DNA of 30,787 bases from Chara braunii (lineage: Eukaryota > Streptophyta > Charophyceae > Charales > Characeae), in the NCBI GenBank assembly GCA_003427395.1, contig BFEA01000456.1, positions 645,216-676,002 on the forward strand. Reading direction: 5' to 3'. The notes beneath the pieces were generated by a model. The model worked only from the letters and a program-made list of their open reading frames with translations. It was not told the DNA's origin and did not search any database. Shown here piece after piece: positions 19,603-29,851 of the stretch (the first letter of the stretch is position 1; the number at the start of each line of letters is the position of its first letter). The position numbers were made by a program, and so were the translations under genes.

Positions 19603-20204
19603 GGTGATAGACACACAACCAAGTAACGGTTCCACTCCTCACCACTTAGACTCTCCCCCTAACTAACTCAACTAAGACCGACTCAATCTAAGGACCAAAG
19701 GCTTTGTATAGAACCCTACAAACTATGGTCTCTAGCGTGGACTTTAAACTACAGCCGTCACTACAAAACCTATTGCTGATCAGGAGGCATTTAAGGAGAT
19801 CCCCTGTAACTCCTCAGGAATTCTTTAACGCTGCAGACAGGACGACGCGATCAGCAGGTTCTCTCAAGACTTAGACGGCCCCTTGTGCATCCCACAACTC
19901 GGATTTTGGGCCTACCGTGACAACACCTAGCAGCCCGCCGGTCGGTACCGGTCCTTGGGAGGGTTCGTGTCCTCCGGGACAGTCGAGTCGTCAGACACAG
20001 CCTTTAGCCCTACTCAGCCCATGTGGGTTTGGTCAATGAGGACCTATCCTTCATACACGGAGTCCTATCGCCTAGACAGAAGAGACTCAATGCAGAAAGA
20101 AGAGACAAACGGACTTAGACTCAGCAAGTACCATAGGGTGAGTGTACATCCATAGGGCAAGGGGATGGGCTAAGGGCCTGGCGAGATTATACCAACTCCA
20201 GCTT

Positions 20205-20337
20205 GGTCAACGTCGTGGTCAGCAGCTCCGGTCAACGCGTTGGTCAATGCTTGGTCAACGCGGTCAAACCATGGTCAACACCCCTGTCAACCCTTTGGTC
20301 AACACCCCGTCAACTCTTGGTCAACACCGAGGTCAAC
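20205..20337 (-). promoter_or_regulatory. Cluster of TTGACC (W-box-like) words
   Basis: Eleven GTCAA cores in about 135 bp, most as TGGTCAAC or CGGTCAAC, irregularly spaced at 8-18 bp. On the element's sense strand these are GTTGACC, which contains the WRKY W-box core TTGAC(C/T). It could equally be a degenerate tandem repeat. Confidence 0.5.
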
Positions 20338-20615
20338 CCTCAAGTCGGCTATGGTTGCCTGCACTTTCTTCCACGCCAACTTCCCTTCTCTTCACCTTCT
20401 GCGCCTTTCTTCTATCTCGCCCTTTTCTTCTTCCTTTCTCTTTTTTTTTTTTTTTTTTTTTTCACCCTCGACTTTGTCTGTCTTCAACTTCGTTGTCCCT
20501 CCTTCCTTCTCCCCCGGTTATGTCTCCTCCTTTCTTCTTCGTCACTCCGTGTTCGAGCTCTGCGGCTATGGCCGCCACTTCCTCTTGGACCACACAACCA
20601 ATCTTGTATCGCTCA

Positions 20616-20631
20616 NNNNNNNNNNNNNNNN

Positions 20632-20687
<56 letters not shown>
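20616..20687. repeat. Assembly gap and (CT)n tract
   Basis: Sixteen N bases followed by about 56 bp of CT. The gap was probably caused by the repeat; its true length is unknown. Confidence 0.95.
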
Positions 20688-20690
<3 letters not shown>

Positions 20691-20856
20691 ACTCTCTCTC
20701 TCAACGTCGTTGCCTTCTGTGTAGGTACACGACACCTTCTTCCGCAGCGCAACTATGGTGGACTTCCTCTTCAACGACGCTCTTCAACTATGGCGCCCTA
20801 CGACGCGCGTCTCTCTCCTACTGCAACGGCGATGGCGCATGGGATAGAGGGAACCA

Positions 20857-20868
20857 GCTCCGATACCA
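20857..20868 (-). other. Primer binding site of GyA
   Basis: TGGTATCGGAGC on the minus strand, one base inside the 5' LTR end. It matches the tRNA-iMet primer site at 11 of 12 positions. Confidence 0.85.
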
Positions 20869-20869
20869 A

Positions 20870-20912
20870 TGCAATCAGACTCACTTTCATTTCCACTTCA
20901 CATACATGCAAA
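20870..20912 (-). repeat. GyA 5' LTR, inner 43 bp
   Basis: TGCAATCAGACTCACTTTC to CATGCAAA, matching 13016-13058 of the 3' LTR. GyB begins directly after. The last four bases, CAAA (20909-20912), are the GyB target duplication. Confidence 0.9.
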
Positions 20913-22005
20913 TGTTATGAACTTGGTTGTTTGACGACTTTTACCACCACTCACACACAAACAGTCTCATACACGCCCATACATGCATAAGAGAAGGGGG
21001 AGAGGAGACAGAGTCCAAACTGCACACAGATCAAGGTAGATAGCGGAAGCACAACCATGCACAAATGGGGAGAGGACACACAGTGTTTCTCACTCTCCGA
21101 CGATACTCCCAACAACCAATCACAAGGAAGAACTTGCGAGGATAATAATTGGAATACACACTCAATATGAGCCAATTAACCAAAAAATCGTTACAAAGTT
21201 TGTTCCAGTGTCTCGCCACTCTCAGAACCTCACATTCCACTCTCTACCCTACACCCAGTTAGTAGCGCCACATCAGCATGGCCTCCCAGAGGCCAGCGCC
21301 AACCACCCAGATGAAGAACATATCCTGCGATGAAGTCTTCAGTGCCGCTGAACAACTCTGACGAAGAACCGGCAGCTATGGCTGCCGCCACCCACAAGGA
21401 CTCAATGAAGAGTCTTCACACAGCCCAGCCACTCGCAGGAACCCACAGGGGTTGGTGCGCAGAGGATGCCCCAACTATGGCAAGTCCTCAACAGGCTGGC
21501 TATGGCTGCTGTCCGCGGTGAGGGTCTCAGGGTGCCGCCTGCAGACAATCGCCACTCTAAAACTCTCCTGGCTCCAAACGCTGCATCGAGAAAATGAATT
21601 GCCAAAAAGTCCCAACCCGATCCCCCCAAACTATTAATAGACTCTATTACTCTAGCCTAGACCTAGACCGGACTGACTGACCGACCGGTACCATTTCGGT
21701 TTCGGCCTCTCGGTCTCTACCGGACCCGGCTATAGGCTATAGGACCGTCTATCAACTTAGGCCCTTAGGGCCTGTCTGTCCTAGGGGTAGCCCGGGTTTG
21801 CTAAACGCAGTGGGGATAGCTGTAGGAAATTCGAAGTACTGCTGGGCCTATTTTTTCCATATTTGCAGATATGTCCCTCACGAATTTTCCTTACAGGTAG
21901 GTCTCTCGGTTAGCCCTCAACCAAACAAAATTACGAATCTACCCTATTGCTGTACTGTACAGCCTCGCGGTTAGTCTCGACAGTCAAAATCAACAAGTCA
22001 TTGCA
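20913..22005 (-). repeat. GyB 3' LTR
   Basis: 1093 bp, + strand ends TGTTATGAAC and CATTGCA. It contains three CTATGGC words (21376, 21475, 21500) and a 15-bp palindrome, AGGCCCT-T-AGGGCCT (21759-21773). TATTAATAG near 21629-21640 could serve as a TATA element on the minus strand; I am unsure. The internal flank is a C6/G6 run (22012-22017), a likely part of the polypurine tract on the element's sense strand. Confidence 0.93.
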
Positions 22006-22094
22006 GGCTTACCCCCCGGGGAGCGAGGACCTCCGAGCTAGGGATGTAGACGTGGTGAACTGCGAGGAAGGTTGCCATTCTAAGTCACTTCATA
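22006..22094 (-). other. GyB 3' untranslated region with polypurine-like run
   Basis: On the minus strand it includes GGGGGG (22012-22017) six bases before the 3' LTR. The run is short for a polypurine tract. No coding capacity. Confidence 0.45.
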
Positions 22095-22409
22095 TCATAA
22101 AACAATTGACTTTGCTGTCTTGAGAAGTTCCCTTCTGTAGAACCATCTGTTCTCAGAAGGAGGCTGGAATGCGAACCTCACAAGATACTGTCGATCGGGA
22201 CCTGTGCCCCACTCATCCTCAATCCATTCCACGTCATATCCCTTGCCAGGGATCGGTGGACCAAATTGAGCGGGCCGGTCAGGGAATGCATCAGCTGGGG
22301 TAAACGACAACAGCTTGAATCCATGAAAGACCGGGTAGGTCCGTAGATGCAGTGGGACGTCAATGACATAGGATGGACCAAAGGGGTCAGTGCCCACTGT
22401 ATCTAAAAC
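22095..22409 (-). pseudogene. GyB chromodomain-like tail of pol
   Basis: In frame with the integrase but separated from it by the TAG at 22410-22412. It starts VLDTVGTDPFGPSYVIDVPL, then LRTYPVFHGFKLL (integrase tail), then a chromodomain-like segment: YDVEWIEDEW, QYLVRFAFQP, ENRWFYRRELLKTA. It ends at a TGA shortly before the 3' LTR. In the family this module tethers the integration complex to chromatin. GyA has the equivalent segment. Confidence 0.72.
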
Positions 22410-23813
22410 CTACCATGGACCCAGATAACGTGGCAATAGCTTGGGGGAAATATCTTCCTCCCTCGACAACTCAGAACTGGCTACCCAGACATACTCACCA
22501 GTGCGGATGGGGGAAGGCCGCCTGTGGCGATTGGCTTGTTCAATCATTGCCTTTTGGGCTTTGAACAAGTTCGCCCGTGCTCTTTCCACATCTAAGCGGT
22601 AGCGTCTAATGAACTCTGCGGTGCCTGGTGTCAGGTCTGACTTCGCCTTATCGATGATATCATCGAGAGGCTGTCGTGGTTCACGTCCCCAGTGCAACCG
22701 GTATGGACCGAACCCAGTCGAGGAATGGACAGACATGTTATAAACAAGTTGTGCTCGAGCCAAGTGAAGATCCCAGTCCTGCTGATATGAAGAGATGATA
22801 GGACGCAGCAATTGGAATAAGACTTGGTTCATCACTTCAGCCTGACCATTGGCTTCAGGATGACGGCCTGAAGTCATGTCCAATCGTGAGTGCAGATAGT
22901 CCTTACAGTAGGACTGCCACTCATCGCTGCAAAACCGGGGGTCTCTATCACTGACTATAGAAGTGGGCGGTCCATGGTGTGTGACCCACCTCTCTGAAAA
23001 GGCTGTTCTCACAACCAGAACTCTGGCCACTTCTGGCAAGGGGATGAACTCTGCGTATTTGGAAAACCTGTCCGCACATACCATAACCTGACGCATGCCA
23101 CGAGGGGTGGTCTTGCCTAAATCTGTGAAGTCTATCGACACAGATTCAGCAGGGCCATCAGGTATGGGTAAGGGTTTGAGCAGTCCCAGAGGAGGCCTAC
23201 ACTGGACCTTATTCCTTTGGCAAAGCTCGCAGATTTCCACATAGCGCAGCATATCACTCTGCATCTCCTTCCAAAAGAAGCGTTGCGACAGGGCTGCATA
23301 TAACTTTAGGAACCCAAAATGTCCACGGGCGTCATGACACTCTGACATCAGTAGTGTCTTGAGCCGCTGGTCCTGAGGAATGCACAAGCGCTCCTCCCCT
23401 TTGTTGTAAGTGTACAACAGATATGAACTAAGAGCATAGCCCTGTTCAGAGTTAGCATCTGCTTGCAGATTCTTGACTATGGGTCCAAAAGTCGGGTCCT
23501 GAGGTAGTAGATGAGCAATGGTCTGACAGGTCTCCTCTCCAAAAGAGTGAGTAAAGGAGATCAATGCAAAAGAGTCAGGCCTACGAGAGAGGGCGTCTGC
23601 TACCTTATTGTAGCAGCCCTTCTTATGTTTCAGTTCAAAGTCAAACATGTCTATGAACTGAATGTACCGTGCCAACTTATCATTCAGCTCTCCCTGGGAC
23701 TTCATCCACTGTAAGGTGGAGTGATCTGAGAAGATCTTGAAGTGTCTTCCCAGGAAAAAGTGCTTCCAATATTTCAGGGCATAGACAAGAGCATATAGCT
23801 CTTTCTTGCTCAT
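22410..23813 (-). pseudogene. GyB RNase H C-terminal part and integrase
   Basis: A 467-codon open frame. RNase H landmarks: KKELYALVYALKYWKHFFLG, FSDHSTLQWMK, VADALSRRPD (residues 3-80). Integrase zinc ligands are all present: H160, H165, C195, C198. The catalytic residues are D228 (SIDFTD), D289 (SIVSDRDPRF) and E326 (NGQAEVMN). The C-terminal part includes QANRHRRPSPIRTGEYVWVA and RYLGPW, ending in TAG where homologues continue. The ATG-like start shown at 23813 is internal to pol; the domain continues upstream in another frame. With the stop removed only the tail would be gained, so the integrase core may have been intact until recently. Confidence 0.88.
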
Positions 23814-23990
23814 AAACTCTACAGGTGTAGACCATTCTCATCATCCTGCTGAAGAACTGCCCCAATGCCATATTGACTAGCGTCAGTGGTCAGGATAAAT
23901 GGTAGGGTGGGGTCATGCAACTTCAACACTGGTGCACGAGTCAAGGCCTCCTTGAGTCATGTGAAGGCCAACTGCCAGGGGAGGGACCAA
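23814..23990 (-). pseudogene. GyB RNase H N-terminal part (frameshifted)
   Basis: A third frame between the RT and the downstream RNase H/integrase frame encodes [11 protein letters not shown], then [20 protein letters not shown] (about 23850-23905), with the catalytic Asp of TTDAS intact. It contains an in-frame TGA near 23957, where homologues usually have Trp. Frameshifts lie on both sides (about 23980 and 23820). Confidence 0.75.
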
Positions 23991-25025
23991 AGAAAAAGGA
24001 GTGTCTTTCTTTGTTAGGTTGGTCAGGGGTGCAGCCACTGCAGAAAAGTTCCTGACAAGCTTCCTGTAGTATGAGGCTAAGCCCATGAAGGACCTGACAT
24101 CCCTCACTGTCTGTGGTTGTGGCCACTCCTGAATAGCAGCTATCTTGGCTGCTTCAGGAGCCAGACCATCTCCAGAGATTACATGACCCAGATAGATGAC
24201 AGAGAGAACTCCAAAAGAGGACTTCTCTCTGTTAATCTTACACTGGCTGTCACGTAATGACTGAAGTCCAAGAGCCAAGTGCTCTGCATGTTCCCTGGCA
24301 GTTCTGCTGAATACCAGGATGTCATCCAGGTAGACAACCATGAACTTTTCAAGGTAAGGCCTGAAAATGCGATGCATCTCTGTTTGGAAGGTACTTGGGG
24401 CGTTGCAAAGTCCAAATGGCATGACCAGGAACTCGTAAGTACCATGCCTGGTCTTGAAGGTTGTCTTATAGACATCCTCCTCTGCCATCTCAATCTGGTG
24501 GTACCCAGATTTGAGGTCGACTTTGCTGAACATTGTGCAGCCCTGCACCATATCCAGAAGGTCATCGATCCTAGGAAGTGGCTCTGTACTCTTCCTAATG
24601 ATCTTATTGAGACCCCTATAGTCAATACACATTCTGAACTCGCCATTCCCTTTGGGAACAAAGAGAACTGGTGCACCGAATTCAGAAGTGCTGGGTCTGA
24701 TCCAGCCTTTGCTGGTAAGGGTCTCAAGCTGCTTTCTGAGTTCCTCAAGCTCAGCAGGGGACATCCTGTAGATGCGGCCCTTGGGAGGGACCGCTCCAGG
24801 CAGTAGCTCAATGTGATGCTTGGTTGGCCAGTTGGGTAACCCAAAGGGCTCCTGCATCAGATCAGCATACTGATCCACAACCTGTTGTATCTCAGGAGGA
24901 CAGGAAACAGTGGGAGCGTCAGTCTGCTTGACCAGAGCTATGAACAGACGCTCATGGTCATAATGGCGCGAGAGAGAATAGAACTCCCTCGCTCTCAGGC
25001 AGTAGCAAGAAGTCATCAGCAGCAA
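23960..25025 (-). pseudogene. GyB reverse transcriptase
   Basis: Essentially complete RT. Landmarks in the frame read from 25025: SPAELEELRKQLETLTSKGW (89-108), EFGAPVLFVPKGNGEF (115-130), [10 protein letters not shown] (131-140), [15 protein letters not shown] with catalytic D170, MPFGLCNAPSTFQ (202-214), VVYLDDILVFS with D234 and D235, then the LGHVISGDGL and LASYYRKLVRNFSAV connection segments. It copies element RNA into cDNA. The N-terminal side is offset by one frameshift (24958-25025) from the protease frame; the last ~30 residues before 23913 are out of frame after a shift near 23980. Confidence 0.9.
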
Positions 25026-25505
25026 TCATGCATGGCTGATACACCCCTTGTCTGTTAGGTAGTTCAACCTTTGGGATCTGCCAGTCGATCCTTAGGTTGA
25101 CTGCCTTCAACCACTGCACAGAGAACACCAGGTCAAAGGTTAGGTCAGGGAATATGTAGAAGTTCAGACTATGTCTGACTTCTCCAGCGCTGTCGAAGGT
25201 AACGGGGATACCCCGGACCTTCTCCTTGATGGTGAGCACTGTGGAGTCACCTATCCTGACCAGCAGAGGTTGCTGCAGCTGCTGAACTTTCATCCCCAGA
25301 TGCAGTTTCTTAACAACACTGGGAGATATAAAGTTCCTTGTGGCTCCACAATCCAATAACCCTTTGATCCTGATGTGGTTGATCAAGGGCCGAAGTAGGA
25401 TGAGATCAGACTTGTGCTTCTTCTGTTTCTTCAGCTGGAAGAAGAAGGCATCAAGTGACTGAAGCTCATCCTGCCCCGGGTCCTGATCCAGGTCAGGATC
25501 CTCTC
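24958..25505 (-). pseudogene. GyB aspartic protease
   Basis: The frame is open upstream of the apparent start (TTG at 25386) to about 25500, through a Gln/Lys/Asp-rich linker, so the protease is internal to the polyprotein. The active site is LLDCGATRNFISPSVVKKL: DCGAT in place of the common D(S/T)GAT, a variant that keeps the catalytic Asp. The C-terminal flap/strand region FDLVFSVQWLKAV corresponds to the usual DIILGMDWL. It ends by frameshift into RT. Confidence 0.85.
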
Positions 25506-25742
25506 GCAGTCCCCAAACTCACACAATCGGTTTCAACTGAAACAGCTGCAGGTTCACCTACCTGAGTAGATGAAGGTGCAGCACTGGGGGGAACTGCAGT
25601 CCCCAGGGTCTGTTTCAGTTTTTTGACTGTCCTGGGCCTGGCATGTAAGGGCAGTCCTTTAAAAAGTCTGGCCCTCACATCGCAGGCAGACCCCTCGTTC
25701 CTTTCTTCTTCTCCACACTCCCTCCTGGATCTTGAGGTCATG
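25506..25742 (-). pseudogene. GyB gag C-terminus with partial zinc knuckle
   Basis: Downstream of the TAG at 25743-25745 the gag frame stays open: HDLKIQEGVWRRRKERG, then CLRC (25677-25688) and EGQTF, then TAA. Beyond it another frame continues KGLPLHARPRTVKKLKQ. This looks like a nucleocapsid knuckle CX2C followed by a frameshift; the His and last Cys are not in frame with the first pair. It is likely a decayed RNA-binding end of Gag. Confidence 0.6.
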
Positions 25743-27224
25743 CTAGGGGAGAGTGGAGGGATTGAGTGGGTCAGTTGGCATATGGACGTCTTTGGGTAAA
25801 TTAGGGCGCTGGGAGGAGGAAGACCAACGTCCCCTGTCCTTCCCCTTTGCACTGGCTGAGGCTGTGGTGGGAGAGAATCTCTTCTGCTGCTGCAGGAATC
25901 CCAAAACAGCCTGAGTCAGGGCCGCTGCGACATCGGTTTCAGCAGCTGGTCCAGTCCCAGCTGATGGTGTATCAGCCTGGGAATCTGAATAAGAAGCTGA
26001 CGCAGATCCTCCATGTGTAAAGGCTGCCTTTCCCTTTCTATCACCACAAGGGAAGGCACCTTTCCTCTTGTCAGAGGAGGGGGCTTGGACATGAAGTTTT
26101 GCCTCCATGTCCAGGGCTGCGCGGCCAAAGGATCTCCGGTCCTTGTGCCCAGCGCTATACAAGGCCACAACAAACTTCTCAGACACAGCCCTGCAGAAGT
26201 TGGTCAGCAGATCATCAGTGGACATGACCAACCCAGGGGTAGAGGTAAGTTGCTCGAACTCTGCAAACAAGGACTGCAGGGTACCGCTGTAGCGCTGCTG
26301 CCCCAAGCGAGCAATCTTGTCAGTAGCTTTGCGGGCTTGCTCCTTGTCTGCAAAGCGGTCCTCTAGGGCCTGCAAAAGTCTGTCCACCCCCAGCCCAAAA
26401 GCCCAGTCCTCCATGGACTGCTGCAGACTGCTGGAAGTTGAAGTGGCCCACTTTAAAGCGGGTCCCTCCAGCAGTCCCATAATCGTGGCCACCTTAGTCT
26501 GCTCTGCACAGACAAAGCCCCTCAAGTAGGCTTTGGTCCCAGTAGCCCAGTCCCCAACATCAGTCTTTGGGTCATCCCCTCTGAACTTGTTGGGAACTGG
26601 GATCTTGGGACCTCTCTGGTCTCCTGCAACAACAAATGCATAAGATGGCTGGGTTGTGGCTTTTTGGGAAGGAGGTGGTGAAGGGGAAGAATGACGTGAT
26701 CCGGAGGAAGTTGAAGGAAGAGAAGGAGAAGGCTTGGGTTTTGCTGAGAGGACAGGAGACAGGGGAGTGATCAGTTTGGCTGCTGTCAGCTGAGCAGTCA
26801 GATCTTGGATTGCTGTCGGGATCTTAGACTGTTGAGCTGCCAGGTCATCCACCCTGTGCTCCAGACGACCTATGCGGTCATCCCAGTTAGTGAAATAGGA
26901 ACTGGTGGTTTTGTTTTCCATAATGGCCCATTCCGTCAGATTCCTTGTCACCTGTGCACAACGTTCATCATACACAACCTTGTCTAGCTGCTCCAACAGA
27001 TACTCCTTTCGCGAAGCATCTGTTGCAGCCTCTAGCTTGGCTGCCTCCTGTCTCTCCAACTCTTCAAGCAGGGCCTGTTCCTGCTGCAATCTTTCCTGAA
27101 TCTCCTTCTTCCTTCGCTGAGTAGCAGTCAAAGGAGTAGTAGGAGTGGAGGTAGCAGGCTGCTCACCCTCTACCTTCATTACTACTTCCACCTGTGGCTG
27201 CTGCTAAGGGACTTGATTAACCAT
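25743..27224 (-). pseudogene. GyB gag
   Basis: The probable start is the ATG at 27222-27224 (A at -3, G at +4), which reads M-V-N-Q-V-P and then hits TAG at 27204-27206; the frame is otherwise open for 487 further codons. The GTG at 27191 is not a start; the next ATG is at 27177-27179. Regions: Gln/Glu-rich coiled coil (about residues 25-70 from 27191), a second helical part (100-140), a Ser/Pro-rich linker (145-180), the capsid-like part KIPVPNKFRGDD...VGDWATGTKAYLRG to KFVVALYSAGHKDR, and a Lys/Arg-rich tail. The frame ends with TAG at 25743-25745. Gag would assemble particles. It is quite different from GyA gag except in general plan. Confidence 0.85.
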
Positions 27225-28400
27225 TTTCCTCTTTCAGAACACTCAAAAATAAACAAACAGCAGAGAGTATGCAGCGATATGCAGATCCCTTCAGGCACTC
27301 AAAAATCGCTGCCAACTCATGCACAGAAGTCAGGTGGGTAAATGGGCAACAAACGGTTAGGGTTGGAATGGTTTCTCTGGGGTCAGAGGTCAGACAGACA
27401 GTTAGTCCAGCACAATCAAACACACGGTTTCCTTTTACTGACCCTGCACCACACTGGAGTTAGTAGAGACAGTCCACTACTCTTCCAGAGGAACACTAGA
27501 TTCTCATAGCCCACTAGAAAACAAGAGTAATCAGTGAGAATGAAAGAAAAGGGCAAGCATAGATAAGAAGGATCAAACAACCAGAGCGATCCAGTCAGAA
27601 ACCCTGAATCCTAGCTCAGACTCAATTTTCATCCCTGATGACTTTGGTGGCCGTACCCTAGGGTATGGCGAAGTACATTTTTCACTGTATCCAGTGAAAT
27701 ACTAGAAATCCCATCAAACGATTCTACAGTGATGACTATTTTTGAATTGCGATTTACTGGGAACCGACAGAACTGAATTCTGACGGTCAAAATTGGACTT
27801 ATGACTGTCCCTAATTAGCACAGGCTATAAATAAACTCAGTGCAAAACTGCAATTCACAGTATCACTACTTTTCCAGTACAGAATTCACAGTCTGGAAAT
27901 CCAGGATCAATCGCAATACAGTCAAGCAGTCATAAAACAATTTTGGATAAAAAAGAGTCAGCAGAGGGTAAGAAATGAGCAGAGGAAGATAGGAGAGAGA
28001 TGGCTATGGTTGTCAGTTTGCGATTTTCATATCCAGTCACTGGTAGACAGATAGACCATAATTACTGACTAATATAATCCTATCTGAATCGCTATACAGG
28101 TAGGTGCATGGAACGGACTCATTTTCATAGTATCTTGCAGAGGTTGATGAAGATCTGGCTATGGCAGACTGAAACCCTCATCTCGCCCATTTCTTCCAGA
28201 AATTTCTCCTCCCTGTTCCACGCACAAAACTTCTCCAATCTTGTTGATCCTCTTCAGGATCCTGAAGTGCTTCACTTCCTTTTGTCAGATTCACTGAATC
28301 TGACCCTGTGGCACCCCAAAACGCCAACTGATAAAATCTCACCACAGGACCTGAGATCCGCTGATGCTATAAATAGCCCCAGATGGGGTTATTTCCCCTT

Positions 28401-28425
28401 GAGATTGACACAGACTGTCAATCTC
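28401..28425 (-). other. Leader hairpin 1 of GyB
   Basis: GAGATTGACA, loop CAGAC, TGTCAATCTC: a perfect 10-bp stem with a 5-base loop. It lies about 330 bases inside the element from the primer site. Confidence 0.7.
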
Positions 28426-28487
28426 CCTCAGCGCTACCTAGGGATGAAGCTGCTCCGCGATCCCTGAAGTCTTTAGGGGTAATTCGC

Positions 28488-28521
28488 CACTGAGGGGTAC
28501 TTCGCTACACTACCCTCAGTG
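28488..28521 (-). other. Leader hairpin 2 of GyB
   Basis: CACTGAGGGGTA (28488-28499) pairs with TACCCTCAGTG (28511-28521) with one bulged G. Flanking AATTCGCC and GGTGAATT can extend it imperfectly. Confidence 0.65.
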
Positions 28522-28750
28522 TTGGCAATGGTGAATTGACCCTGTTCTTGCCACTTTCAAACAAGCGCCCTGACAGGCTTAGTGCGCTTGCTCAGTGCAA
28601 GCACTGAACTCCTGAGTCCACCGCTTGAAGTCTTCTTCCCTGCTGACTCAGTACTGGGGAAAATAAATCGCCATGAAGCTCTCGCCAGTATGTCACCAGA
28701 TGAAGAAGCTGCCCGTTGCACTCAACCCTCAGTGCTCCAATTCCAATCTC

Positions 28751-28762
28751 GCTCCGATACCA
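28751..28762 (-). other. Primer binding site of GyB
   Basis: TGGTATCGGAGC on the minus strand, two bases from the 5' LTR end. It is identical to the GyA site and close to the tRNA-iMet complement. Confidence 0.87.
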
Positions 28763-28764
28763 AC

Positions 28765-29847
28765 TGTTATGAACTTGATTGTCTGACGACTTTTACCGCC
28801 ACTCACACACAGACAGTCTCATACGCGCCCAAACATGCATAAGAGAAGGGGGAGAGGAGACAAAGTCCAAACTGCACACAGATCAAGGTAGATAGCGGAA
28901 GCACAGCCATGCACAGATGGGGAGAGGACACACAGTGTTTCTCAATCTCTGACGATACTCCCAACAACCAATCACAAGGAAGAACCTGCGAGGATAACAA
29001 TTGGAATACACACTGAGCCAATTAACCAAAAAATCGTTACAAAGTTTGTTCCTGTGTCTCGCCACTCTCCGAACCTCACACTCCACTCTCTACCCTACAC
29101 CTAGTTAGTAGCGCCACATCAGCATGGCCTCCCAGAGGCCAGCGCCAACCACCCAGATGAAGAACAGATCCTGCGATGAAGTCTTCAGTGTCGCTGAACA
29201 ACTCTAACAAAAAATCGGCAGCTATGGCTGCCGCCACCCACAAGGACTCAATGAAGAGTCTTCACACAGCCCGGCCACTCGCAGGAAACCATAGGGGTTG
29301 GTGAGCAGAGGATGCCCCAGCTATGGCAAGTCCTCAACAGGCTGGCTATGGCTGCTGTCCGCGGTGAGGGTCTCAGGGTGCCGCCTGCAGACAATCGCCG
29401 CTCCAAAACTCTCCTGGCTCCAAACGCGGCATCGAGAAAATGAATCGCCAAAAGGTCCCAACACGATCCCCCCAAACTATTAATAGACTCTATTACTCTA
29501 GCCTAGACCTAGACCAGACTGACTGACCGATACCGTTTCGGTTTCGGCCTCTCGGCCTCTACCGGACCCGGCTATAGGCTATAGGACCGTCTATCAGCTT
29601 AGGCCCTTAGGGCCTGTCTGTCCTANGGGTAGCCCGGGCCTGCTAAACGCAGTGAGGATAGCTGTAGGAAATTCGAAGTACTGCTGGGCCTATTTTTCCC
29701 ATATTTGCAGATATGTCCCTCACGAATTTTCTTTACAGGTAGGTCTCTCGGTTAGCCCTCAGCCAAACAAAATTACGAATCTACCGTACTGCTGTACTGT
29801 ACAGCCTCACGGTTAGTCTCGGCAGTCGAAATCAGCAAGTCATTGCA
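28765..29847 (-). repeat. GyB 5' LTR
   Basis: 1083 bp, direct repeat of 20913-22005 with the same TGTTATGAAC and CATTGCA ends. One undetermined base lies at 29626. Confidence 0.93.
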
Positions 29848-29851
29848 CAAA
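29848..29851. repeat. GyB target-site duplication, right (CAAA)
   Basis: CAAA, matching 20909-20912. The uninterrupted GyA 3' LTR has a single CAAA between CATG and CAGATGG. Confidence 0.85.

Larger units (their letters stand above)
19603..20856 (-). other. GyA 5' leader (untranslated)
   Basis: About 1.25 kb between primer site and gag start with no convincing coding frame. It holds a relic-shared segment (19775-19853), a cluster of GGTCAAC words (20205-20337), a T tract (20441-20462), a 16-base N gap (20616-20631) next to a CT tract (20632-20687), and several CTATGGC words. Open frames crossing the CT tract are artefacts. Confidence 0.7.
27225..28750 (-). other. GyB 5' leader (untranslated)
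   Basis: About 1.5 kb with no recognisable protein; short open frames lack motifs. Two good hairpins lie near the primer site end (28401-28425 and 28488-28521). Single CTATGGC and CTATGGT words occur near 28149 and 28004. Confidence 0.7.
20913..29847 (-). mobile_element. GyB: Ty3/Gypsy LTR retrotransposon, nearly complete
   Basis: 8935 bp with direct LTRs 20913-22005 and 28765-29847, about 5 percent different over a ~265-base stretch counted by eye. The duplication CAAA lies at both ends (20909-20912, 29848-29851). It has gag, protease, RT, RNase H, integrase and a chromodomain-like tail on the minus strand, a 1.5-kb leader and a tRNA-iMet-type primer site. A few nonsense changes and frameshifts make it probably non-autonomous. 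It is a different family from GyA: the LTRs are unrelated and the gag differs. Confidence 0.94.

Noticed and set aside
20142-20990. Open frames across the GyA leader (282, 226 and 173 codons)
   Set aside because: They run through an N gap and CT tract, on the strand opposite to the element, and share no motif.
17218-27206. TAG reassigned to glutamine, as in some ulvophyte algae and ciliates
   Set aside because: TAG occurs at only a handful of sites while CAG and CAA are used throughout; TGA stops and frameshifts also occur. Mutational decay explains all of them.
13016-29847. Integrated pararetrovirus (caulimovirid) as an alternative to Gypsy elements
   Set aside because: Both have LTRs, integrases with DDE residues, and target duplications; no movement-protein or coat motifs are visible.
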